Positions 46,247 through 53,472 of a stretch of 64,000 bases of DNA are shown one piece after another; within the stretch, counting starts at the first letter, position 1, and each line of letters opens with the position of its first letter. The notes beneath the pieces were generated by a model. That model did no database searches, had not been told where the DNA came from, and was given only the letters and a program-made list of their open reading frames with translations. The position numbers and the translations under genes were made by a program. This DNA is from Nocardia cyriacigeorgica (GTDB lineage Bacteria > Actinomycetota > Actinomycetes > Mycobacteriales > Mycobacteriaceae), in assembly GCF_029868385.1 (NCBI RefSeq), contig NZ_JARWNX010000040.1, positions 62,001 through 126,000 on the forward strand, written 5' to 3'.

Positions 46247-48811
46247 CTACCTCGGCGCGAGCGTCACCGGCAATGCCGAGGGCGAGAGCACGAAGTCACG
46301 GTTGGATGCGCGCACCTGATAGTCGGGATCCGGTGTCGGCTTCCAGCGGGCGAAGAACGCGGCCGAGGCGAGGGTGATCTCCAGCATGGCGAAGTGGTCG
46401 CCGAGGCAGCGGCGCCGGCCGACGCCGAACGAGAGGCTGGACTTCTTGTCGATCTCGTCGGCGCGGGCGGGGGACCAGCGGTCGGGGTCGAAGGCTTCGG
46501 GATTGGGGTAGTAGCGCTTGTCGTGCTGGACCATATACGGGCTGAACATGACGGCGGTGCCGTCGGGGATGGTGACCCCGCCGATGGTGACATCGCCGTC
46601 GGCGGTGGCGGCGCTGATCCACGGCCCCCAGAACCGGATCGTCTCCGACACCACCTGTTTCAGGTAGGGCAGCGCGTTGATGTGCTCGGCACGCACCGGC
46701 CCGGAGCCGACCACCTCGTCGAGTTCGCGGTAGACACGCTCGGCGACCTCGGGTCGGCGCATCACCTCATGCCACAGCCAGCCCGCCAGCGAGGCCATCG
46801 AGCCGACACCACCGGCCAGCATGAGGATCGCCTCATCGATGATGTGCTCATCGGACAGGGTCGCACCGGTCTCCTCGTCGCGGTGCCGGATCAGCGCCGA
46901 CACCACATCGTTGAAATCTTCGTCGAGGCGACGGTATTCGGCGATCACATCACCGATGGCGCCGCGCAGATGCCGGGATTTGCGCTCCCACCGCCAGTTC
47001 GCGATCACCCGCAGCCGGCGGATCTGCGGCGGCATGGCGGTGCGGATGATCACCTGACTGAGCAGCCACGGCACATTGTCGCGGATCTCGCGCCGCGCGG
47101 TATCACTGAAGCTGGCCTTGAACAGCGTGGAGGAGACGGTGTCGAGGACGAGTCCGTGCGCTTCGTCCATGAGGTTCACCGTGGTGCCCGAAGGCAGCCC
47201 CGACGACCAGTTCTCGGCGATATCGGCGGCCGCCCTGGTGTATTCGGCGAGGCGGCTCTGCCGCAGGGCGGGCGCGATCATCCGGCGGCGCAGTTTGTGT
47301 TCGGCGCCGCGCAGTACGTTCACCGATCCGCCCGCGACGTCCTTGATCGCCTCGCGCAGATCCTCACGGTTGAATTCCGCCTCACCGAGACCGACCTCGC
47401 GCACGAGATCGGGGGTGGTGAGCAGATAGCCGGTCTTCTGGCCGAAGTGCAGCCGCACGATCGGGCCGAGTTCCGACAGCGAGGTCACGAAACCCGGTGC
47501 GTCGCGCAGGGCCCGCAGACTGTGACCGACGAGCGGCAGACCGCCCGGTGCGGTGGGGATCTCGGCCAGGCTACGCGGCATCACCTGCTCCGGGCTCGCC
47601 GCGGCCTCCTCGGCCGCCTGCCGGTACACCTCGGCGACGGCGCCGATCTGCCGGGATTGCCGCACTCCGTCGCTGTGTTTGGACTGCACCGTGCGCATGT
47701 CGGCGAGCGCGCCACGCTCACCGGCGAGCCGGGACAGAGTTTCGGCGATTCCGGCGGCGGACGGGTACGCGGTGCGGACACCACCGCCGACGGGCACCGA
47801 TTCGGCCAGATCGGGATCGCAGTACACGATCGGCAACCCCATCGCGACGGCTTCCAGCAGCACCATGCCCTGGGTATCGAAACCCGAGGACGGGAACAGC
47901 AGCGCGTCGGCCCTCGCCATCGCGTTCAAGCATTCGGCCTGAGTGACCCTGCCGTGCAACCGGATCCGGTCGCCGAGCGCGTGTTCGGCGATCGCCGCCG
48001 CGGCCGCCTCGCGCTGATCGCCCTCTCCGTAGATGTCGAGCGTGCAGTTCGGTACCGCGCGCACCGCCTCGATCGATTCGAGCAGCCGCTTCTCGGCGGA
48101 CAGGCGCCCGCACCAGATCAGCCGCAGCGCATCCGATTCAGGACGGGAGAGGTCCGCGCCGGAACGACTGTCGACCAGGGCGTCGTCGACACCGTTGGAT
48201 ATCACCCGAATCGGGCGCGTCACTCCATGATCGACCAGCAGATCCGCGAAATGCCTTGTCGGCGCGATCACCCGATCGGCGGCCTGCGCCTGACCGGCGA
48301 TCGTCCACCAGGCATGCCGCGCCGCACGGCTTTCGGCACGATGGGGCATGTGATGGCGATGCGGTACGAACCGTCCGTGCAGCGCCCGCATCAGCAGTGC
48401 CGCCGGATACGGGGCGGGGGAGGTGTGCTCGATGAAGGCGTCGTCGCGGCTCTGCGCGGTGTGCACCAGCGCAAGCCGATGCCGCCGTGCGGCTTTCATC
48501 CCCGCGATCGCGACGCCGTAGGTGGTGTGGGTGTGCACCACATCGACCGGGCCGCGCGCGGCGAACGCGTCATCGATACGGCGGGCATTACGCCTGGTGG
48601 GCAGCACCATCGGAAAGCCGTTCACCGCGACAGGCGCGGCCTCGAGTTCCACCACGTTCGCCGCCGTGTCCACCCGCGCGCCCACCGCGGGCGCGACGAA
48701 CAATGTGACACGGTGACCTGCGCTTTCGAGCCCCCGACACAGCGAATCGACAGCCGTCTGGACACCACCGAGCGTGGCCGGGTGGTAATCCATGAACATC
48801 GCGATGTGCAC
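46247..48811 (-). CDS. Glycosyltransferase family 4 - cytochrome P450 fusion
   Basis: One uninterrupted 854-residue frame. Residues 1-405 are a GT4 enzyme: HIAMFMDYHPATLGGVQTAV, VDVVHTHTTYGVAI, IRVISNGVDD, LRLIWCGRLSAEKRLLE, LDIYGEGDQR, FPSSGFDTQGMVLLEAVAMG. Residues 411-854 are a P450 starting MPRSLAEIPTAPGG: E-x-x-R in ETIRFW, and haem loop FGVGRRRCLGDHFA with the ligand Cys about residue 802. The I-helix motif is AGGVGSMAS, without the usual acid-Thr pair. No stop codon separates the two; an internal ATG at 47581 with GGAG six bases upstream could also give free P450. GTG 48811 has TACAGT six bases upstream. Substrates unknown; divergent from an MGT glycosyltransferase gene. Confidence 0.85.
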   Translation of the reverse strand: MHIAMFMDYHPATLGGVQTAVDSLCRGLESAGHRVTLFVAPAVGARVDTAANVVELEAAPVAVNGFPMVLPTRRNARRIDDAFAARGPVDVVHTHTTYGVAIAGMKAARRHRLALVHTAQSRDDAFIEHTSPAPYPAALLMRALHGRFVPHRHHMPHRAESRAARHAWWTIAGQAQAADRVIAPTRHFADLLVDHGVTRPIRVISNGVDDALVDSRSGADLSRPESDALRLIWCGRLSAEKRLLESIEAVRAVPNCTLDIYGEGDQREAAAAAIAEHALGDRIRLHGRVTQAECLNAMARADALLFPSSGFDTQGMVLLEAVAMGLPIVYCDPDLAESVPVGGGVRTAYPSAAGIAETLSRLAGERGALADMRTVQSKHSDGVRQSRQIGAVAEVYRQAAEEAAASPEQVMPRSLAEIPTAPGGLPLVGHSLRALRDAPGFVTSLSELGPIVRLHFGQKTGYLLTTPDLVREVGLGEAEFNREDLREAIKDVAGGSVNVLRGAEHKLRRRMIAPALRQSRLAEYTRAAADIAENWSSGLPSGTTVNLMDEAHGLVLDTVSSTLFKASFSDTARREIRDNVPWLLSQVIIRTAMPPQIRRLRVIANWRWERKSRHLRGAIGDVIAEYRRLDEDFNDVVSALIRHRDEETGATLSDEHIIDEAILMLAGGVGSMASLAGWLWHEVMRRPEVAERVYRELDEVVGSGPVRAEHINALPYLKQVVSETIRFWGPWISAATADGDVTIGGVTIPDGTAVMFSPYMVQHDKRYYPNPEAFDPDRWSPARADEIDKKSSLSFGVGRRRCLGDHFAMLEITLASAAFFARWKPTPDPDYQVRASNRDFVLSPSALPVTLAPR

Positions 48812-48937
48812 AATGTCACTGTACCGACGCACGACGAGTGAACACACCGCGTCAGCGGGCCGGGCCGCGGTGGCGTCGGCTCGGCGCACCATGTGCGGCA
48901 TCGCTGCCGCGTCATCGAATACCGAAGGAAGCGCCGA

Positions 48938-50212
48938 GTGAAGATTGCCATTCCGCTCACCGGAACCCGTGGCGACGTGCAGCCCATCGTCGCGCTCGGC
49001 CGCGAACTCGAAGGCCGCGGGCACGATGTGCTGATCGGCGCTCCGCCGAATCTGGTCGGCTTCGTCAGCGACGCCGGGCTCACCGCGCGAGCGTGCGGCC
49101 CCGATATCCAACAGCTCTACAGCTCGCCCGAGGGGCAGCAGGCATTGGCGGCGGGCAGCACTTTCCGGCTGATGCAGTTGGTCGGACGGCAGATGGCCGG
49201 ATACGCGGCGCAGATGAACCAGGAAGTCATCGACGTCTGCGCCGATGCCGAACTCATCGTCGCCACGACCGTCACCGAGGACAGGGCGAGTTCGGTGGCC
49301 GAAGCGATGAACGTCCCGCTGGTCAGCGTGCACTACTACCCGTGCCGCTACAACAGCCGTTATCCGTTCCCCGGCGCGCTGCCACCGCAGTGGGATCCGC
49401 CCGCCCTGGTCAACCGCACCACCTGGGTGCTGGCCGAAAACCTGCGCCGGGTGGTGTTCGCGCGCTATCTGAACGAACTGCGCGGACGGCTCGGCCTGCC
49501 GAAATCGTTGGCCAGCACCGCCGCGGTCCTTGCCAGGGCGAACGTGCCGGAAGTCCAGATCTACGATCCCGCGCTGGTGCCTGGGCTCGAACAGGAATGG
49601 GGCGCGCGGCGGCCGTTCACCGGATTCCTCACTCTCGATCGGCAGACCCGCGAGGCCGTGGGTGAGCTGGCCGGTGACCACCACGACATCCTGGCCTGGG
49701 TCGAGGCGGGCGAGGCGCCGGTGTTCTTCGGATTCGGCAGCATGCCCCTCCGCGATACCGCCTCCGTGCTGGCCATGGTGTCGCGGGTATCGGCCCGGCT
49801 GGGGGTGCGGGCGCTGGTGAGCGTGGGCTGGAGCGATCTGGACATCGACGCCGAGGTCGGCGAGCACGTCAAGATCGTCGGGCCCTTCGCCCACGACATC
49901 GTCTTCCCGCGTTGCGCGGCGGCCGTGCACCACGGCGGCATCGGGACGCTGTTCGAAAGCCTGCGCGCCGGGTTGCCGACACTGGTGTGCTCGGTCTCCT
50001 TCGAACAACCCATGTGGGGCGGACAGGTCGAACGTCTCGGCGTCGGCGCGCACCTGCGATTCACCCAGCTCAGCGCCGACCGGCTGGAGGAGAAGCTGCG
50101 GTCGGTGCTCACCCCCGCGTGCGCGGCACGGGCGGCGGAGTTCGCCACGACCCTCACCACCGAGGGTGCGAGCGCGCGCGCCGCCGACATCATCGAGGCA
50201 GCGGGCCGGTGA
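48938..50212 (+). CDS. MGT-type (GT1) glycosyltransferase
   Basis: 424 residues with the GT-B fold. Seen: KIAIPLTGTRGDVQPIVALGRELEGRGHDV, the N-terminal signature shared with glycopeptidolipid and sterol glycosyltransferases; FGFGSMPLRD; and FPRCAAAVHHGGIGTLFESLRAGLP, the nucleotide-sugar donor loop. It should transfer a sugar from a nucleotide donor to a lipid, polyketide or peptide hydroxyl in the cytosol. GTG 48938 has AAGGAAG upstream. The next gene, an ABC-2 permease, starts inside its stop codon (GTGA overlap), so glycosylation and export may be linked. Confidence 0.88.
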   Translation: MKIAIPLTGTRGDVQPIVALGRELEGRGHDVLIGAPPNLVGFVSDAGLTARACGPDIQQLYSSPEGQQALAAGSTFRLMQLVGRQMAGYAAQMNQEVIDVCADAELIVATTVTEDRASSVAEAMNVPLVSVHYYPCRYNSRYPFPGALPPQWDPPALVNRTTWVLAENLRRVVFARYLNELRGRLGLPKSLASTAAVLARANVPEVQIYDPALVPGLEQEWGARRPFTGFLTLDRQTREAVGELAGDHHDILAWVEAGEAPVFFGFGSMPLRDTASVLAMVSRVSARLGVRALVSVGWSDLDIDAEVGEHVKIVGPFAHDIVFPRCAAAVHHGGIGTLFESLRAGLPTLVCSVSFEQPMWGGQVERLGVGAHLRFTQLSADRLEEKLRSVLTPACAARAAEFATTLTTEGASARAADIIEAAGR

Positions 50213-50970
50213 TCGGGCACGTCGTCGCCGATACGGCCACCATGTTCCAGCGCAGTGCCCGCAAGACGCTGCGCAGCCGGGACACGCTGATCATCTCGCT
50301 GCTCATGCCGATCCTGATCATGCTGCTGTTCACCTATGTGTTCGGCGGCGCGATCAATGTCGGCGGACCGTATCTGAACTATGTGGTGCCCGGCATCATG
50401 CTGCTGTGCGCGGGCTTCGCCTCCTCCATCACCGCCACCGGCGTCTCCACCGATATGACCAACGGCAGCGTCGACCGGTTCCGCACGCTGCCGATGTTTC
50501 GCCAGGCGGTGCTCGCCGGACATGTCGCCGAGGGGCTGGTGCGCAATATGGTCGCGATCGGCATCGCGGTGGCGGTGGCGGTCGTGCTCGGTTACCGGCC
50601 CGAAGCGGGTCCGCTCGGCTGGCTGGCGGCGGCGCTGATGATCGCGCTGTTCGTCACCGCGGTGTGCTGGATCGCGGTCGCGCTCGGCCTGGTCGCCAAG
50701 AATCCCGAGGCGGCCGGTGGGCTCACCTACGCGATCATGTTCATCCCGTACATCAGCAGTGCGTTCGTGCAGGTCTCCACCATGCCGGGCTGGTTGCGCG
50801 GGTTCGCCGAACATCAACCGGCCACGCCGGTGGTCGAGACGGTGCGCGGGCTGCTCGACGGCACCGGCGCCGGTAGCCACGCCGGCGCCGCGGTGGCGTG
50901 GTGCGTGGGTCTCGGCGCCGCCGGTTTCGTGGGGGCGAGCGTGCAGTTCGCCGCGCTCGCCCGCCGATGA
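50209..50970 (+). CDS. ABC-2 type transporter permease (DrrB-like)
   Basis: 253 residues with six membrane helices: LIISLLMPILIMLLFTYVFG, YVVPGIMLLCAGFASSIT, MVAIGIAVAVAVVLGY, WLAAALMIALFVTAVCWIAV, GLTYAIMFIPYISSAFV and a last one near 235. The pattern TDMTNGSVDRFRTLPM is the conserved cytoplasmic loop of DrrB-type exporters of antibiotics and glycolipids. No ATP-binding subunit is encoded within the window. Translationally coupled to the MGT glycosyltransferase. Confidence 0.9.
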   Translation: MIGHVVADTATMFQRSARKTLRSRDTLIISLLMPILIMLLFTYVFGGAINVGGPYLNYVVPGIMLLCAGFASSITATGVSTDMTNGSVDRFRTLPMFRQAVLAGHVAEGLVRNMVAIGIAVAVAVVLGYRPEAGPLGWLAAALMIALFVTAVCWIAVALGLVAKNPEAAGGLTYAIMFIPYISSAFVQVSTMPGWLRGFAEHQPATPVVETVRGLLDGTGAGSHAGAAVAWCVGLGAAGFVGASVQFAALARR

Positions 50971-51078
50971 GCGCACGACCTGATTGGTGACCGATCCCAA
51001 CGTCTGGCCGGTATCGGCTGGTCGGCGCGGTACGGTTGAGCCGCTATCCGTCCACAGCGTGTCAGGAGTTTGTCCGCG

Positions 51079-51816
51079 TTGAATGTCGAACCACCGATCC
51101 AGGCCAAGCTGCTGAAGCTCGCCGCCGTCGACGCCGAGCTGACGCGAATCGCCCACCGGCGCACCGTACTGCCCGAGCAGCAGGAGGTGGTGCGGCTCGA
51201 GGCCGAGCGCAATGCGCAGAAAGACGCCGCGGTGGCCGTGGAGATCGTGCTGGACGACCTCGACCGCGATATCCGCAAACTCGAGGGTGAGATCGAGGCG
51301 GTCCGCAAACGTGAGGAACGCGATCGCGGCATGCTGACCTCCGGTTCGGTGGGCGCCAAGCAGCTCTCCGAACTCCAGCACGAGCTGGGCAGTCTGGAGC
51401 GGCGGCGTTCGGTGCTCGAAGACGATCTGCTCGAGGTGATGGAGCGGCGTGAAGCGTCCGCGTCCGACCACGACCATGCCGGTGCCCGGCTGAGCAAGGC
51501 CGACGACGATCTGGCGACGGCCACCCGCGCCCGCGACGAGGCGTTGGCCGATCTGGACGTGGCGCAGAACCGCTGCGACCGCGATCGCGCCGAGCTGGTC
51601 GGCGCCTTCCCGGACGATCTGCTCGCCATCTACGACCGCCAGCGCGCCCAGCACGGCGTCGGCGCCGCACTGCTCCAGGCCCGCCGCTGCGGCGCCTGCC
51701 GGATCGAACTCGATCGCGGCGAGATCGCCCGCATCGCCAAGACCGAACCGAACGTGGTGGTGCGCTGCCCCGAATGCGGCGCGATCATGGTCCGCACCAA
51801 AGAGTCGGGTCTGTGA
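51079..51816 (+). CDS. Coiled-coil zinc-ribbon protein (Rv2229c type)
   Basis: 245 residues. A long coiled coil (residues about 10-180: KLLKLAAVDAELTRIAHR, LDDLDRDIRKLEGEIEAVRKR, LSELQHELGSLERRR) ends in a four-Cys zinc ribbon, CGACRIELD and CPECGAIMVRTK. Proteins of this C4-ribbon family are conserved in actinobacteria and of unknown function, perhaps nucleic-acid binding. TTG 51079 (LNVEPPIQ) is preferred; it has GGAG (51065-51068) at 10 bases, while TTG 51070 is too close to it. Next to the RNase H-phosphatase gene as in M. tuberculosis. Confidence 0.85.
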   Translation: MNVEPPIQAKLLKLAAVDAELTRIAHRRTVLPEQQEVVRLEAERNAQKDAAVAVEIVLDDLDRDIRKLEGEIEAVRKREERDRGMLTSGSVGAKQLSELQHELGSLERRRSVLEDDLLEVMERREASASDHDHAGARLSKADDDLATATRARDEALADLDVAQNRCDRDRAELVGAFPDDLLAIYDRQRAQHGVGAALLQARRCGACRIELDRGEIARIAKTEPNVVVRCPECGAIMVRTKESGL

Positions 51817-51849
51817 GTTCGGATTCGTGAAGGCGAGGAGGTGGCGGTG

Positions 51850-53121
51850 GTGTCCGTGCGTGAGGTGATCGTCGAGGCCGACGGCGGTTCGCGCGGAAAT
51901 CCCGGCCCCGCCGGGTACGGCGCCGTCGTCTTCGACGCCGACCATGTGCGGGTCCTCGCCGAACGCAAGGAATACCTCGGCGTCGTCACCAACAATGTCG
52001 CCGAGTACCGCGGACTCATCGCCGGTCTGGAGGCCGCCGCCGAGATGGGCGCCCGTGAGGTGTCGGTGCGGATGGATTCCAAACTGGTGGTCGAGCAGAT
52101 GTCGGGCCGCTGGAAGGTCAAGCACGCGGCGATGATCCCGCTGGCCGATCGCGCCCGACGTCTGGTCGCCGGGTTCGACCGGGTGAGTTTCCAATGGATT
52201 CCGCGCAAGGAGAACTCACACGCCGACCAGCTGGCCAACGAGGCCATGGACGACGGCGGTCTGGTGGACCAGGTCCGCACCGCACGCGAGGCCGGGCACG
52301 CGCCCACCGGGCTCGGCGGTGGCGGCGGATCGGATACCGGGCCTGCCACCGACGATCCGGCGCCCGGCTCCGATGGTGCGGCCGCCACTCGCTCGCGCTC
52401 CGCGGTCGAGGGTGAGCGGTCGAACTGGACCGAGGAGGTCCGCGCGGCCAGCCCGGACGAACGGCTGGTGACCGCGAAGGAACCACCGCCCGGCTGGACC
52501 GGACTGTCCGGCCGCCCCACCCGATTCCTGCTGCTGCGCCACGGCCAGACCGAGCTGTCGATCGAACGCCGCTACTCCGGTCGCGGTAATCCGCCGCTCA
52601 CCGCCCTCGGCCGGGAACAGGCCGCGCGCGCGGCGAAGATGCTGGCGGCCAAGGGTGATATCGCCGCGGTGGTGACCTCACCGCTCGGCCGGGCCGTGGA
52701 GACCGCCGAGGCGGCGGCCACCGCTCTCGGCGTCGCGACACAGACCTGCGACGGTCTCATCGAAACCGATTTCGGCGACTGGGAAGGCCTGACCTTCGCC
52801 GAGGCCGCCGAACGCGATCCGCAACGGCATTCGGCCTGGCTCGGCGATCCGTCGCAGCCCGCACCGGGCGGCGAGAGCTTCGATCAGGTGCGCGCGCGGG
52901 TGGAGGCGGCGCGCCGCGATCTGGTCGCGTTGTATCCCGGCGCGAATCTCGTTGTCGTGAGCCATGTCACACCGATCAAGACGCTGCTGCAACTCGCACT
53001 CGGTGTCGGTCCTTCGCTGCTCTACCGGCTGCATCTGGACCTGGCGTCGCTGTCTGTCGCCGAGTTCTATCCCGATGGTGGGTCCTCGGTGCGGCTGATC
53101 AATGATACGAGCTACCTATAA
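51850..53121 (+). CDS. Bifunctional RNase H / histidine phosphatase (Rv2228c type)
   Basis: 423 residues. N-terminal RNase HI domain (residues 1-140): VEADGGSRGNPGPAGYG, NVAEYRGLIAGLEAA, VRMDSKLVVEQMSG and PRKENSHADQLANEAMD, holding the four acidic residues. A Gly/Asp-rich linker follows. The C-terminal phosphoglycerate-mutase-like domain starts at about 225: LLLRHGQTELSIERRYSG (catalytic His), LGRAVETAEAAA, ETDFGDWEGLTF and VSHVTPIKTLL. In M. tuberculosis the fusion has RNase H and alpha-ribazole/acid phosphatase activity, linking to the cobalamin genes. GTG 51847/51850 follow GAGGAGG. Confidence 0.92.
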   Translation: MSVREVIVEADGGSRGNPGPAGYGAVVFDADHVRVLAERKEYLGVVTNNVAEYRGLIAGLEAAAEMGAREVSVRMDSKLVVEQMSGRWKVKHAAMIPLADRARRLVAGFDRVSFQWIPRKENSHADQLANEAMDDGGLVDQVRTAREAGHAPTGLGGGGGSDTGPATDDPAPGSDGAAATRSRSAVEGERSNWTEEVRAASPDERLVTAKEPPPGWTGLSGRPTRFLLLRHGQTELSIERRYSGRGNPPLTALGREQAARAAKMLAAKGDIAAVVTSPLGRAVETAEAAATALGVATQTCDGLIETDFGDWEGLTFAEAAERDPQRHSAWLGDPSQPAPGGESFDQVRARVEAARRDLVALYPGANLVVVSHVTPIKTLLQLALGVGPSLLYRLHLDLASLSVAEFYPDGGSSVRLINDTSYL

Positions 53122-53472
53122 TTCTCACCCGGCAACTGATGTGCCATGCCCTCATCGGGTGTCGTGAGTTGTTTTGGAGGACTGCTCAATGCCCAGCGTG
53201 AGCGGCGAATCCCGCCGAATTCCAACGTAATTGCGCCCACCGACAACTTTTGTGCGCGAATCACGGTTGTGTTGGTCGAATTTAGAGGATCGCGGTACGC
53301 TTCGGACCGGTCAGGCACAGGCGTCCCGTACGGCCTGCCTGGCCGGGAAAGGGTGTTGGTTTCCCGGTCGGCGCTGTCGGGGGTGACGATCGGCGAGTAA
53401 CACTGCTCACCAGCGGTTTCGAGGGAAGAAGCCGTATTGCGCCGCCTATTGGTCTATGAGAGTGCAGGTTCG
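53122..53472. other. 351-bp intergenic region upstream of the monooxygenase-NRPS locus
   Basis: No gene. It contains an AT-richer stretch (53218-53290) that may hold the promoter and a perfect 8-bp hairpin, CCGGGAAA (53343-53350) with TTTCCCGG (53360-53367) around a 9-nt loop, in the probable leader of the FAD monooxygenase gene. The hairpin could be an attenuator, but no leader peptide or antiterminator was found. Confidence 0.5.

Noticed and set aside
46091..48841. 916-codon open frame on the plus strand across the GT4-P450 gene
   Set aside because: Antisense shadow; the translation is Arg/Gly/His-rich with no motif, while the minus strand carries clear GT4 and P450 motifs.
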